Below are positions 32,721 to 45,185 of a DNA stretch of 64,000 nt, one piece after another. Numbering within the stretch: the first letter of the stretch is position 1; each line of letters begins with the position of its first letter. Below the pieces are notes generated by a model. That model worked only from the letters and a program-made list of their open reading frames with translations. It did not search any database and was not told the origin of the DNA. The position numbers and the translations under genes were made by a program. Source of the stretch: Amylostereum areolatum (lineage: Eukaryota > Basidiomycota > Agaricomycetes > Russulales > Stereaceae); NCBI GenBank assembly GCA_012932865.1, contig SAXG01000055.1, forward strand, positions 124,001 through 188,000. Reading direction: 5' to 3'.

Positions 32721-33166
32721 TCACATCGCCAACGTCTCGCTGCGTTCATGTCAGCACTCGAAAGATAAAAACAGGGATGGGCCGACGTACTCACATTGAC
32801 CGGTTCACGAGGTCGTCGGGCGTCACCTTTTCGCACGCCCACCTCAATGTCTTGTCCAATTGCTGTACCATCCGACCCGCACCGTCAGCTCCATCCGCTG
32901 CTTGCGACAGCGCCAACACGCACCGATTCAATGCGAGCGGACGGCCAAAACATGTCCACGGCGTTGTCCATCGTGGTGCTCTTGACGATGTGGATCGTCT
33001 TCGGCTGGGTGAGGTCGAGCTCCTTTATATCCTTGCGTACGAGGGGTTGCAGAGTGCGAACCGCCTTCGTGGGCAAGGCTGCACGTATGATGTCGGCCTT
33101 CGCATCTCGGTAGACGATGCGGAGGGCGAGGGTGATGTGCTCGCCGTCGCGGGAAAAGGTGGACAT
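32721..33166 (-). CDS. Small three-exon protein, unknown
   Basis: ATG 33166-33164 (MSTFSRDGEHITLALRIVYRDAK); introns 32923-32863 (61 nt) and 32794-32740 (55 nt); stop TGA 32723-32721. The product is about 109 residues. Joins: ARIES to QLDKTLRWACEKVTPDDLVNRS, then to IETLAM. Typical intron sizes and a continuous frame support a real gene. No signal peptide or TM segment was noted, and the family was not recognised. It is followed on the same strand by the coiled-coil gene. Confidence 0.5.
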
Positions 33167-33746
33167 GAAGATGACGAAATAATACAGCCTGTTGGAGGGT
33201 TTATGTGGATTCGAGCATCCTAAGAAAGCCTCTCTGGAGACGAAGGCGTAGCGCAAAAGAGCGCAAAGAGGCGAATGGCGATGACCTTCAAAAGTCGGAG
33301 GACCGGAATACCCCGAGAACACGTGATCGTGTTTCTCTGGAACGTTTTCTCCGAGTCCGAGTCCGAACCACGCAAGTACCGTGAACCATGGCGGGCAGTC
33401 TCGCCACAAAGAAGGTCTAAGCCCAAACCGACTCCGACCGAGTACACGATATATTCTGCTACATAACATGTCAGCGAAAAGACCGCAGACTACTACAACG
33501 CACATCCGAGCACACGAAAGTTCGACAAGCACCGGGTCACGGTATCGTACGACCGACCATAAGCCACAACTACAATTAGTCTAACAACAAACGGGAGCAC
33601 GAGCCTGAGAGAGACGGCAATAACACTGGCACCTACGCGCGCAGGTCCTGGATACATACAATACACCGAGCACGGTCCGTCCCCGCATCCCAACCCCCAC
33701 AAGCCCCCGCATAATACACAGTGTCCAGTACACATCCAAGCTCGCC
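33167..33746. other. Intergenic
   Basis: 5' flank of the small minus gene and 3' flank of the large conserved gene. Open frames here are low-complexity and unsupported. Confidence 0.4.
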
Positions 33747-36700
33747 TCAAGGAGCGAGCCTCTCCTTGTAGCTCACCGCGCGGATCCAAATCTCGCCCGG
33801 TCGACTACATTCATCGGGGAACAGTTAGCAAGGCATGCCAAGGGAAAAGGCAGGGGACGGAACCCACCTCCGCTCCCTCAAAATCCGCCACACCATGCTC
33901 TCCCGCGCACCCTTCATCAACGCATGCCCCGGCGTCGCGCGCGGCGGGAACCCGCCCTTGCACCGCTGCTGCAGATCCGCCAGGCCCTCGTTCGTCCCCT
34001 CGGCCTCGACGACGACGGTGCCGTACCATCCGGGGTCGACCATCCGCTGTTCCTTGGACGGCAACACCAGCACGGGCGCGTTCGGCGGGTACGCGTGCCG
34101 GATCGTGAAGGAAGAGCGGTGCACCCAGCGCACGACGGTGTGGTAGCCCCCCTGCGGTCTGGCATCCGACACAACACACAAGCTTCGTCAGCACGCACGG
34201 TATCGAAGCGCGCGAAGGCGGGAGCGGAATGCACGCACGTCTCGGTTTTCACCCTGTCCTGCAACAGCTGCAGGTTGGCGGCGATCTCCGCGGCCCAGAA
34301 CGCGACGTCGATGTGGCATATCGGGTTCTTATCCCCCGCGATGCGCACGACGCGGTGGAAGTACGACGGCGCGAACGCGAGCGTCGGCAGCGCGGGCGGG
34401 AGGTCCCCGATGGGGGAATACGTGTAGTCCAAGTCCTGGGAAGCGCGGTCAGCAAGGTGTTCCATCGCTCTCCAAGCATGTATGTGAGAAAGGATGGGCA
34501 AGATAAGTACTCACGATCAGATACCGCCCGTCCCATATGAGCCGACCGACGTTGCCCTCGTCGCCCACCGCGATATCCCACACCACGTCCCCAGGCCGCA
34601 TAAGCTGCGCCACGCCCGCCTTCCGCAGCTCGTTCTCGCACTCGACGATCGCAGCGTCCGACAACCAGTCGCCCTCGAGCGAAGGCACGAACACGCGCAG
34701 GAGCGGGGCGCGCCGGGGTCGGAAGAGAGGCGAGGCGAACCGCGAGGTCGACGAGGATCCATGGTCCGTAGAGGACATCCCGTGCGCGTTGCTGTGCGAC
34801 CACGCCGAGTTCGTCGGGGAGGGCGCACGGCTGGACTGACGCGACATCATCCGTCGGGGTGACTGGGATGCTGCTCCGCTGCTCCATGCTGGCGGTGGAC
34901 CCTGGTTGTGATGCCGCCCGACGCGCTCCGTGGACGGAGAAGCCATCGCCCGCCGCGCCGTACCGACCGCCTCCGCCTCTGCCTCCGCCTGCCCGCGCAA
35001 CCTGAGCACGACGCGCGAGTACGCCCGGGTGACCTTCTTCATCCTCTTGTGAAGCTCCGCGCCGGACTCCTGCGGCCCGCCGAACATGAGCTGGTTCGCG
35101 ATCTGGGCGTAGGTGTGCGTGGGCATGCCGACCCCGCGCATGTACGCATGCAGCTCCTTCAACGAGAGCGGGAGCGCTTCGGGCGCGTCCGGGCGCCAAC
35201 GCGTGTACCCGACGGGCCCCAGGAAGCGCTCGAGCACGACCTCGCGCAGGTAGCGCTTGTGCTGGAGCGCGTGCGTGTTCTCCTTGTTGACGGCCCAAAG
35301 CACGAGCCAGTCGTAGAAGGTGAGGAAGGTGAGCAGGCCGGCGAGGAGGTCGGGTTCTTGGAGGTGGCGGAGGAGGGGGTAGGGGTTTGGGATGGTTTTC
35401 TGGGCGACGTCGACGACGTCTTCGGGGACAGTCTTCTCGAGGCCTTTGCCGCGGCGCTGGGAACGGGCACGGGAATAGTCCTCCGGGGAGGGGGGTGTGT
35501 GCAGCTGACGGGGCTTCTCGCCGACCGTTGGTGGAAGAGGTGGTTCTTCGTCCGCTTCTGCAGCATCACGCCCGTCGAGCTCCTCTGGAACCGATGGATC
35601 AATCGACGCAGGGGGAGTGCGCAGGTTGTCTCCGGATGCCATAACCGCGACAGGAAGGACTTGAGGTGCTTCCGCCTGTCCGTCAGATCCTGCAGTCGTC
35701 GGTTCGTCCCCATACTTGACGTCTCCCTCATGCGGTCGCAGTTGGGCTGGAACGATCTCGGCCGGAGGCGAAAGGGCTGAAGGATGTAATCCGGGTGAGT
35801 CGGGTGTGATGGGACGATGCTGGGACACGGGGCGTTTCTGGGTAGGTGGGGGAGGGGGCATGACGACGGCAAAGGCTCCGGCTGGTCCTCGCGCTGATAT
35901 GTGTCCTGCGGGCGGCTGTTCCGCGTCGCTGACAGATGGCGCACTCGGGCGGGAAGGTCTTCCGCCATCTTGAGCAGCGACGCTGCGATGACTGGTCTTG
36001 CGCAAGCGTGGTGCGGCATGGATATGGGAAGTGACTTCTCGTTCGTGGACAACGGGAGGCGGGGAGCTGGACAGGCCTATCTCCAGGATATTCGTCCCTG
36101 CAACGTCGGACGGCCCTGGGTGATTGCTAGGTGTCCTGCGGCCGGACGTGTCCTCGAGGTCCCTCGCAGAGTCGCGCGTAGAGGGGCGTGAGGAAGGCGC
36201 TAGCATGACGCGGTCGGCGCCATTGTGCGTCGACGCAAAAGGGTCCGCGTTTCCGAAGCTGTCGATGAATGTTTCCGCCGGACGCGTCGGTGCGGATGCG
36301 GAGGGTGCGGGCCCGCTGCGCGATGCCACGGGGGCCTCGTGCGCGCGGGGTTCATGTAAGGCGTCTGCCCCGCCCATCCACGCGTTTGGAGCGTGGTCGA
36401 TTCCGCTGACGGAAGGGGACTTGCGCAGAGAAGACGAAGCTTGTGCCGTAAACGGCGGCTGGTCCTCTTGATGACGCTGTTGGTGCTGCTGGAAGATGAG
36501 CGGTCCCCGGCGCGCGGGAGGGGCTGCCGGCTGGGACATGGACTCGGGTTGGGGTCCTTGGACTCTACGCGTATTCATCGTGAACTCGTCCCAGGTGCCC
36601 GCGCGGGGGTGCCCGTCGGACGATTGCGGGGGCGTGACGAGGTGCGCGCGACGCGTGCCCGCCGCGTCGTCGCGGTGCTCTGCTCGGGGCGGGTTCTTCA

Positions 36701-37882
36701 CCAGCTTGGATGCGCGGCGATGGTCCGCGGGGAAGGGCGCGACGACGGGCGGATGGGGGCCCGCGGCGCCTTGCGTGTGCGCGTCGTGAGAAGTGGTCTA
36801 GAAGGTTTCATCAGCACGACACGTTGGGTGCGTCCGTGAGCGGAAGAAGCACGCACCGGGTGAGGAAGATGTTTGGACGGCGTGAAATTTGGGCGTGCAG
36901 GCGAGCCAGAAGACGGTGCGTGCGGGTCTACGCCTGCACTGTTGGGTACGGGCGAATTTGTGGGGTGTCCCTGGGGCGTGGGTGCGTGAGCCTTATGACG
37001 ACGAATGATGGATACAGGGTTGCCTTTATACTCACGTAGGCGCGGTGCGAGGGAGAATTTGGATGTGGGTTTGTTGATGTCTTGCGATGCGGCGTTTCAG
37101 AGGCGGGGATGGGAATTGGAGCGCTGGATGAGGCGCGAGCGGAATGGACGAAGGAATCTGGGGTGTGCGAAGGCTGATGGGTCGAGGGGAGGGTTGCAGT
37201 TTTCGCGCGTGGAGATAGAACGGGGGAAGTGGGCGGAGAGGGGAGCGTCGCCGGGAGTGAAGGGAGTTCTTGATTGAAGCGGGGAGCTGCGAGGTCGGTT
37301 GACGGTTAGAACGAAGGCTCATCCAGGCCAAAAAGTCGCCAACTCACGACTGGACGGGTACGATGACTTGGTTTGAGATACGAGGCGCATCCCCGAGGGT
37401 ACCGACGCGTCCTTCGACGGTAGCTGGGGCACTTGAGCAGGTGGTGGGCTTCGTACGGACGCTTGCGACGGCACGGTTCCTTCCAATCCTACACCGACTC
37501 TCCGCGTTGGCTCGTCGCCGTTTGCTGCTCTCCGCGATGGGTTGTCTCTCGTGGACGTCTGCGAACGTACTGCTGCTTCCGGACCCATGACAGCTCTTCG
37601 TGCAGTTATAGGCTCATCGCTGCTCCCCGCTTTCCGCACCTCACTCTCCCTCTTGGCGTTACGTCGTCTTCGGTCGTCGAGCTCGGCGTGTGTGGGTGAC
37701 TTTCCCAGGGGCATCGGACCAGAGACAACGGGGCGCACGTTGGGCGGGGGTTCGGTGGTTGTTCTCGCAAATCGCGCGTACAACGGCGTCTCGACGCTGG
37801 GCATTGGTGGGGGAGGTCGCGTAGCGGCTAAGGGTGGGGGGGCATCTTTGACGGACGACTTTTTGCGAAGCAACGCCTTCAT
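33747..37882 (-). CDS. Large conserved fungal protein with disordered N-terminus
   Basis: About 1100 residues in several exons; the exact exon map near 36800-37320 is unresolved. The likely first exon starts at ATG 37882 (MKALLRKKSSVKDAPPP, with PLYARFA). The main exon (about 36800-34520) is Pro/Ser/Arg-rich, then a structured part with EPDLLAGLLTFLTFYDWLVLW, possibly F-box-like, and LREVVLERFLGPVGYTRW. Later exons give VWDIAVGDEGNVGRLIWDGRYLI, DLDYTYSPIGDLPPALPTLAF and GGYHTVVRWVHRSSFTIRH. An intron follows LRERR, and the last exon ends GEIWIRAVSYKERLAP with TGA 33749-33747. The structured C-terminal half looks conserved; no biochemical role can be read from sequence. Confidence 0.7.
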
Positions 37883-38571
37883 CGCGGGGGGAATTCTTCA
37901 GGGTAGGGGGTGTCGTTCAGGCCGGGCAAGCATGGGAGTGTGAGAGAAGGAGAGGACAAGAAACAACGTGCGCTGTCTTGTGCGTAAGATATAGATGTTA
38001 ACAATGCGAAGACCGTCGTTACGTACGTATCTGTTCGCGACTTTTTTGTTCTTTGGTCCGCGGGACCGTGGCTAGCCGTGGGTCTCCGTGGTCGCCCGCT
38101 GGCGATTCGCGCGGTAAGGTTCGAGAACCTGGTGGAGCGAGACGGTCCGCGACTTGTAAGGACAAGGGCGGTGGGCGGCAAGTGGTGGTAAAAAAGAAGG
38201 GGGCGATGACAACTTGAAGTCTGTCACCGTCGACCAGCGATACGCCGTCACGTGAAAGTGGTCTTGTTCTCGACCAAGTCGGACCAGTCGCTGAATTGAA
38301 TACAGCAAACTTTGCACGGGGCTCTAAACATTCGACGGAAAGGGAGGAACATAGACATCTGTGTCCTCCTGAGGCTCTCGTACAGGTACGATTAGCGTCG
38401 AGCGTTTGTACACCACGCACATCCGCTCCTAGTGCGATATACCCGGTCAAGTATAAGCTGTGCTTATACAGAGAGAATGCCGATAGATAGATAAATACAC
38501 GGCGCGGTCCCTACACCAGATACACGAAATATCCTTGCAAATTTAAACACATAGCCCACTGCCCGCTCTCC
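37883..38571. other. Intergenic
   Basis: Promoter side of the large conserved gene and 3' flank of the P450 gene. A 143-codon minus open frame (38450-38019) has no recognisable features and is not annotated. No repeat is seen. Confidence 0.4.
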
Positions 38572-40793
38572 TCATGTCTCAAAGTTCGCAGCCGCAATGA
38601 ACCGCTTCGCCTGCTCCGACCTTGGTTCGATAACTACGTCAATCGGGTTCATACACCTGATCAACGATCCCGCGTGTCCTTGGTATAGTTTCAACTTCGA
38701 AAAAGAGGGGGGGCGAACGTACCGGAAAACGAGATTGTCGAACACGACCTTTGGTTCAACGGGTTTCCCGTCTGGGCCGAGGGCCGCGCGGATCGAAAGC
38801 ACGGAGAGCATGGTGGCCATGAGAAGCCAGATGGATGACTCGACGAGGTGATTTCCAGGACACCGTCTGGGAATGTTTGCGTCGGTCGAAGGGGGGGGGA
38901 CGGAGGAAAGGCGGGAGCAAGGCGTACCTGCGACCATAGCCAAAAACAACGCTGCGCGGGTCGCGTCTCCTCGCGAGCTCGGGATCGACGTTTTCAAGGA
39001 ACCGGTCGGGGTTGAAGCGGTCTGGGTCCGGGTAAAGCACAGGATCACGAAGCATGGCCCTGGAGTGTCAATGAGAGATGTCGTTCCCTGCGAACGCCGA
39101 GCCCCTCGACGCACCAGATATTTCCCAATATCTGCAGACAGAAAGAGGAGTGAGAAGCGCGTAAGAAGAAGAAGAAGCGTATGTAGCACATACGATGGTT
39201 CCCTTGGGTATGAGCATGCCCCTGTAGATATCGTCCTCCATGAGACGATGCGGTAGACCTGGTAAGCCAAACCATGTACCACGGGACGCAATTGATAACT
39301 TTAACAAAAAACACACCCATAGGAACGGGACACGCCCATCGCAGGCTTTCCTCCCAGATCGCCTCGATGTACGGCAGCTTGTCCCTGTCCTCAAACGTCG
39401 GCATGCGCGCAGGACCCTCACCGAGGACAAAGTCGAGCTCGGCCTGAGCGCGGTGAAGGATGGTCGGATTCTGCATCATCGCAAGGAGAAAGTGCTGCAT
39501 GACCGTGATCGTCTGAAGCCACCCACATAAGCACAGGGAGAACGGTAAAGGACGTGAAAGGGGCGCACGGTGTCCATGCTGGCCGCGTACATGGAGTTTG
39601 CCGCCCAGCGAAGCGCGTACTCTTCGTCTTCGAGATCCTTCCCCTCCGCAATGGACTCTTCCAGCATGCTCGAGCAGAATGACGGAGTGTATTTCTCAGA
39701 TTGCTGTCGCAGAACGCTTCAGAGAGCGTCAGGACAAGTGCCAATCGAGATGCCTACCAACATGGCCTTGACAGCGTCAAACGGGAGATCGACGGATTCG
39801 ACGATCATCTTTTTCCACGCGGCCGCCTTCGTCTTGAATCCCGCGCCCGGGAACCACGCTGGAAGATGTTTGACTAAAATAGCGTTGCACGACGGTGCAA
39901 GAGTAAGAGAGCTAACGGCGCTGGGGCAAGGCTGGGTTGAAGGTACGCACGCCACGGGAAAAAGTCCACCGCCCACAACCCGCCCCCGTCCGCAAAATCG
40001 ACGCTGAGAAGCTTCGTTGCGTTCTCCACCTTGACCAGATACGGATCGTCCTTGTCCTTCACGTGCAGTCCGTACACGACGAGGAGGTTCAGTCCGCCGG
40101 CGTACTGCCTGATCGAGCCGAGGTAGTCCGAAGGGCTGTCGAGGAGCGACTGCAGGAAGGATCGGGTGGAGGTCGTGATCAGCGGGAGGTAAGTTTTGAT
40201 TTTGTTCTGGGCGAGCCCGCGCGACATGAGGCGACGTTGGCGACGGAAGACGTCGCCGTACCGGGTGAATGCTACCTACAACGATCGACGCAGACCGTCA
40301 GGCTCGCAACGGGACGTTCTACTTCTGAAGGGGCGGCGTACCATGTCTCCAGCACCACATCTACACGAAGTACTAAGCTTGTGCCATCAAACGAGACAGG
40401 AGCGAGATACGCACAATTCTCCGGACATAACGAGCGGCACGCGGTCTGAGTAGATCGCGCCGCGCTTCTCCATGAGCTCGTTGGCAGTTTCGGCGGTGTT
40501 GAGGAACACGATGCCCTGTCCCAAGATGTGCAGGTAGACGATGTCGCCTACCAGGCGCCTTCATCAGCGCTGACTCCTGAGCGCCCATAGCGTAACGCAA
40601 TATCTTGGCGTGAACCGTGAACATTGCAAGGACGGAACGCACCGTATTGTTCGGCAAACTCGGTCGCGCGCAACCACAGCTGCTTTGCTTGCGGTACGTC
40701 CGTCACATTTCCGACGATTGGCCAGGGCTTCGGGCCAGGTGGCAAAGGAAAGGGTTTGCGTGTTCGCGTCCATAAGACGAGCGCACCCCATCA

Positions 40794-41869
40794 GGAAAAC
40801 CCCTCTGTGCAAATCTCGTGCAAATGCTTACTATATAGCAGGGGGTTCTCTAACGCGTGCAAACAGCCGCTAAAGGGGTTTCACGACGTTCTCACGGACA
40901 ACGAGGTCCTCTTCGACAGCCTTCAAGACATTCTCACGGTCAACGATTGGTCAACCAAGGCTCCTCGACAGCCTTCAGGACGTTCTCACGCTCGACAAAG
41001 GCCTACGAGACCCTTCGACAGCTCTTCTCTGAGCCTCTTCGACTGTTCAACAACCTTCAGGACTTCTCACGGTCGTGTTGGATGCTCTGACGACCGTCCG
41101 AGCATCACGTGCTCGCAATAACCCCTGCCAGCGTGCACAGCGAACTTTCGACTTAGCATTTTTTTTGTTTCTCTCCACCATCACCGCTGTCGCGTCACTC
41201 GACGCTTTCCTCTTTTGCGCTTTCTCCTCTCTTCCTTTGGCACCGGAATCCTCATCAATGCTCCACACTTCCGACGTCTCGCAAGTTAGGACAAGGGTCT
41301 TTTGGACATTGTGAGGGGACATTGTGAGGGAGTTGGTCTGACGGTTGAACGGCCGTCGTTGATGTGTCACAGAGGTGTGTGTATGTGTCCTTGCACTCTT
41401 TGGCCCTTGTTACTGTAGTCCTCTGTCCCTCCCATTGAAGCATTCACTCTTTCCTTCCGTTGTTGTGTCTCAATGTGGGGATTGTGACCAGTGCATCATG
41501 AGGTAGATATGTCTAGTGGGATATCGTACGCTGCCAGCACTTTCTCGCTTGCATGAGGCATTGTTATACAATACACAGTGTACTCGTAGTCGTAGTTTTG
41601 CAATGCATTTTATTTCTGGACAGAGGAACACGGTATGGGGAGCACACAATATTGGAAGCGGGTATCGCGACGGGGCGATGGGCGACCAGCACAGGCCCGC
41701 AGGACGCTTGAGCAGGCCACGAGCAAACTTTTGCATGGCTGTTGTGCAAGGTTTGCGCAAAATTGGCGCAAACTGAATGCTGAGTAAGAAGGGGGGGTTC
41801 TCTAATCTGCAAATCTGCAAATCTGCTACGTTAGCGCTAATTAGAGGGGTTTTGCAAGGGGGGTTTTCC
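40794..41869. mobile_element. MITE-like insert in the P450 first exon
   Basis: About 1076 bp with ends GGAAAACCCC and GGGGTTTTCC; similarity of the inverted ends continues imperfectly (TGCAAA) for about 20 bp. CA lies outside both ends (40792-40793 and 41870-41871). A word GGGGGTTCTCTAA with nearby GCAAA and AGGGGTTT occurs near both ends in direct orientation (from about 40848 and 41788). No transposase is encoded. The position is fixed by the P450: signal-anchor coding lies on one side and PPGPKPW on the other. Confidence 0.6.
40877..41080. repeat. Imperfect minisatellite inside the MITE-like insert
   Basis: The word CCTTCARGACRTTCTCACG recurs four times with spacing of roughly 45-85 bp (near 40885, 40920, 40975 and 41060), mixed with CTCGACAG and GTCAACGA words. 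Confidence 0.6.
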
Positions 41870-41975
41870 CAGAGCCAGGAGAGCCACGCCGAGCGCTGTC
41901 AGGGTATCAAAAGCCATCGTGGCGGGCTCGAAGAAAGGAGGAGGGGCGTGGGACGAGAATAAAGGACCGGAAAGC

Positions 41976-41982
41976 TTATATA
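41976..41982 (-). promoter_or_regulatory. TATA box of the P450 gene
   Basis: TATATAA on the minus strand about 60 bp upstream of the P450 ATG. Its spacing supports the ATG at 41917 as the original start. Confidence 0.55.
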
Positions 41983-42900
41983 GCACCCCGGTATATTTGA
42001 ACAGGGCTGGTTCGTACGAGTACGGGCAACGGGGGAGACCGTGACGCCTAGGAATCGAGAAGAGCGTTCCGACAAATCAAAGGGCCAATATCCTTGAGCC
42101 CGGCGTGAACGAAGATGGTTCGAGCTCGAAGAACGTTCTTGTGAGCATGTCGGAATAGGTAGAGGCGGTGAAAGAGGGGGAAAGGCTCGGTCGTGAGTGG
42201 TGACCGAGTTGGCGAATCATGTTGATGGGTTATATCCGCATTCTTTGAGATGAGGTCGTGTACTACGATACAGGTGCTCTACAGCGCATACCCTGTGACG
42301 ATGCACTAAATCGTCAGCCACCAGCCTTGACCTATCTTGACCACGGATCAGAGGCGGAACCGGAGGTTTTATCAGTGAGCTTCATACCGCAGGTCCGTGA
42401 TCTTTCGTTCCCAATCGACGATGTAGTGACTCGTGAGGCCTGTGCTGGGTGCTAGAGTAGTTCTGAATCAGTACTTCTGCAAAGAGGGACGGAAACTCGA
42501 CGGAGTCAGCTCTACTCGAAGGTACGTCCGTACAGCGTACCGGAAAATCCGAAAAACTGATGGGCGGTCCTACATATACTCCCTTCTAATCCATATCATT
42601 GAGACATTAGCTAGAGACTTGAGGGTCCCTGTTCTGTATACGAGCATCGAAGGTGTAATATAGTGACAGAGAACAGAATGTCAGAAAGAGGACTTCAAAC
42701 GAAAGGATATCTGAGAGATCACATGGCCTACTCTAAACGACAGGCTGTGATTGGTGCGGCCTTGAGCGGTTCGGCGCGGAGTTTCCGGCTTCCCCAGGAC
42801 CCGAATTCACGCGATTCCTGTCGAGACAACGGACGCTGTCCTCCTCTTACCACCACCTCCGCATCCCTCTGCCCCTCTCTTTTCTTTTTCGTTTTCGATT
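41983..42900 (+). promoter_or_regulatory. Divergent intergenic region, SDH2 promoter side
   Basis: Lies between the P450 and SDH2 genes. The last 60 bp before the SDH2 ATG is pyrimidine-rich (CCTCTTACCACCACC, CCCTCTCTTTTC), a usual core promoter in basidiomycetes. The remainder (about 42000-42800) shows no gene. Confidence 0.5.
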
Positions 42901-44183
42901 ATGCAGGCGTATGCTGCTCAGTCGGCCTTCAGGGCCTCGTCATTCAGAGCCGGCGCTGCGCGGGGCTTCGCGTCGTCCGCGGCGAGGCGACAGGCGGTCC
43001 CCACTGAGAAGCCGGTCTTGAACAAGCAGTTCAAGATCTACCGCTGGGTACGCTTTTCGTCATATTTCTCGTCTACTGTGACTCATGGTTGAAACAAAAG
43101 AACCCAGACGAGCCCAGCAAGAAGCCGGAGCTCCAGACGTACAACATCAATTTGAACGAGTGCGGTCCCATGGTGCGTCCCCCCTCCTCCGTCTGGCCAA
43201 AATTTCCCAGCAGAGTCCTCACGTTTTTGGCGATGCATCCAGGTGCTGGACGCTCTGATCAAGATTAAGAACGAGATTGACCCCACGCTCACCTTCCGCC
43301 GGTCATGTCGCGAGGGTATCTGTGGTTCGTGCGCGATGAACATTGACGGCCAGAACACCCTCGCCTGCCTCTGCCGGATCGACCGCAACGAGTCTAAGGA
43401 CTCTAAGATTTACCCGCTACCACACAGTGAGCATCGTGCTTTTCTCCCTTCAATCGACGTCTCTTCTCCCCTGCGTGTCCCATGTGACGTCGCGCCCACC
43501 TACCCGATGTTGAGCGTGCAACCCGCCATGACGGCACGGGTGCGATGCCGTATTCCTTGCTCTATCGCCTCCGCGTTCCCCACGACCCACCCGCCCCTCC
43601 ATCTCTTCTTCTCCCGTCTTATCCCCGCTGACGCATTTCCTTGCAGTGTACGTCGTGAAGGACCTCGTCCCGGATCTGACCCAATTCTACAAACAATACA
43701 AGTCCATCGAGCCCTACCTGAAGAACGACAACCCGCCCGCGGAGGGCGAGTTCCTGCAGTCACCCGAGGACCGCCGCAAGCTAGACGGCATGTACGAGTG
43801 CATCCTGTGTGCGTGCTGCTCGACGAGTTGCCCGAGCTACTGGTGGAACCAGGACGAGTACCTGGGGCCCGCGACGCTCATGCAGGCCTATCGATGGATC
43901 GCAGACTCTCGCGTACGTCCTCATCCACCTTTGTGTCCAGGGTGCTCGCTGAAGGCTGGCGTTGTAGGATTCGTACGGCGCGCAGCGCAAGGAGAAACTC
44001 CAGAACGAGATGAGTCTTTACCGCTGCCACACTATCTTCAACTGTACGTCCTCCCCTCGTCGCGCTTTTTTTTCGGTTAGCTCATGCGCCTTCTCCTCGC
44101 AAACAGGCTCGCGCACCTGCCCCAAGGGCCTCAACCCCGCCGCGGCCATCGCCAAAATCAAGCTCGAGCTCGCCGCCGAGTGA
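42901..44183 (+). CDS. sdh2: Succinate dehydrogenase iron-sulfur subunit, mitochondrial
   Basis: Electron-transfer subunit of respiratory complex II. Six exons start at ATG 42901; exon 1 ends 43047. The first 35 residues ([18 protein letters not shown]) are a mitochondrial targeting peptide rich in Ala, Ser and Arg. The [2Fe-2S] cluster ligands are in [16 protein letters not shown] plus the following NTLAC. The [4Fe-4S] ligands are in [16 protein letters not shown]. The [3Fe-4S] ligands are in CHTIFN joined to [11 protein letters not shown]. The histidine after the last cluster's first cysteine (CHTI) is the quinone-site residue. Joins: YRW to [15 protein letters not shown] to VLDALIK, LPH to [14 protein letters not shown] to [13 protein letters not shown] 44181-44183. 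Confidence 0.97.
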
Positions 44184-45185
44184 ACGGAGCGCAGATGGCG
44201 ATTGAGAGCATGAGGCGACGGGGCACGGAGCAGGATCTCTCTTTACGCTCTTCGTTGTACTTATTCGGAGCCTTGTCTTCTTCGATGCATTGGGTTGTGT
44301 TCGGAGTTGGGTAGAGCTGATCTACGGTCTCCGCCAGCTGAAGTCTGTACACCCGGCACACAAGCTGTAATTTGCCTTGGCCATCAGGTGGGCAGCAGGT
44401 GCTAAGTGCAGCATGGCATCTGTTTGGAAGCAGACTCGACAAAGAGGATTGCAGTCTTGCAGATCCTGAGGCCTGAAGATCTGAAGCTGAAGCTCTGAAG
44501 CTCGGAGCTTGGAGGCGCGTGTGTTGGACCGTCCAAGCTCCAAGCTTCGAGCGTTATACATATACATATCGTGACAATTTGCCTCCGCTTCGTCGGCACT
44601 ACTTATAGTATTATAGGCGGTACTGCCACTGTACAGTCAAGCTCTCGTCGAGTCGTCAGCACTGTTGACATGTTGACACCTCGTCGAAATCCCAAGGACT
44701 CAGCACGACTACGCTCAGCGTCAGCAGCCTGGCAACCAGGCAGCAACGCCCAAGCAACGCCACACGACCCATGACAGTATCCTTCTCTAGAAGCCATGAG
44801 AGTTCGAGCATCCGATATTGTATTACGCAACACCCCGGGGCAGTCGTTGGATCCGTCCGCGGGGCGCGCTCTTCCACATAAGACTGAGACACCGATATCC
44901 AGTACGATAGCAGCCAGAATAAAAACGAGGAAATATAAGGAAAGGAGTAGAGAAAACGAGGCGGGAAAGAAAGACGAGGAAAAATGAAGAAAAGGAAGGG
45001 GTGTCATCGCGGGGGTCATGAAAGAGGCGAGGAAGAGGAGAGATGCGAGAGGAGAGGTAAATAAACCCAACCGACAATGTAGCAGCAGTAGATCAGATCG
45101 TGGGGGGTGAATGGGGAACGCAGGAAGGAGGTCTCAACATGAAGGAAACATGACCACAACTCGCGACGACGACCACAAAGCGAAA
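44184..45185. other. Intergenic between converging genes
   Basis: 3' flanks of sdh2 and the FHA-RING gene. Short repeats of the word TCTGAAGCT/GGAGCTTGG occur at 44475-44550. No gene is seen. Confidence 0.45.

Larger units (their letters stand above)
38572..41917 (-). pseudogene. Cytochrome P450, first exon split by a ~1.08-kb insert
   Basis: Heme-thiolate monooxygenase of fungal type. The body has PPGPKPWPIVGN, an I-helix region, the ExxR motif (EESLRW), and the heme loop FGYGRRRCPGNHLVE split by an intron. The C-terminus ends FET with TGA 38574-38572, and many introns are present. The membrane anchor is separated from the body: ATG 41917-41915 begins MAFDTLTALGVALLAL, then an insert occupies 41869-40794. 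The frame then resumes as GALVLWTRTRKPFPLPPGPKP. A TATA box (41982-41976) lies about 60 bp before that ATG. Simple removal of the insert with a 2-bp duplication leaves the frame off by one base, so a later small change is implied or my boundary is slightly wrong. The gene is probably non-functional unless the insert is spliced. Confidence 0.8.

Noticed and set aside
32491..32724. N-terminal extension of the coiled-coil gene, or fusion with the upstream small gene
   Set aside because: The extension is proline-rich without an ATG, and the small gene has its own in-frame stop after canonical splicing, so two genes are simpler.
37883..38450. 143-codon open frame upstream of the large conserved gene
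   Set aside because: No homology, no splice logic, and it lies in a promoter-like region.
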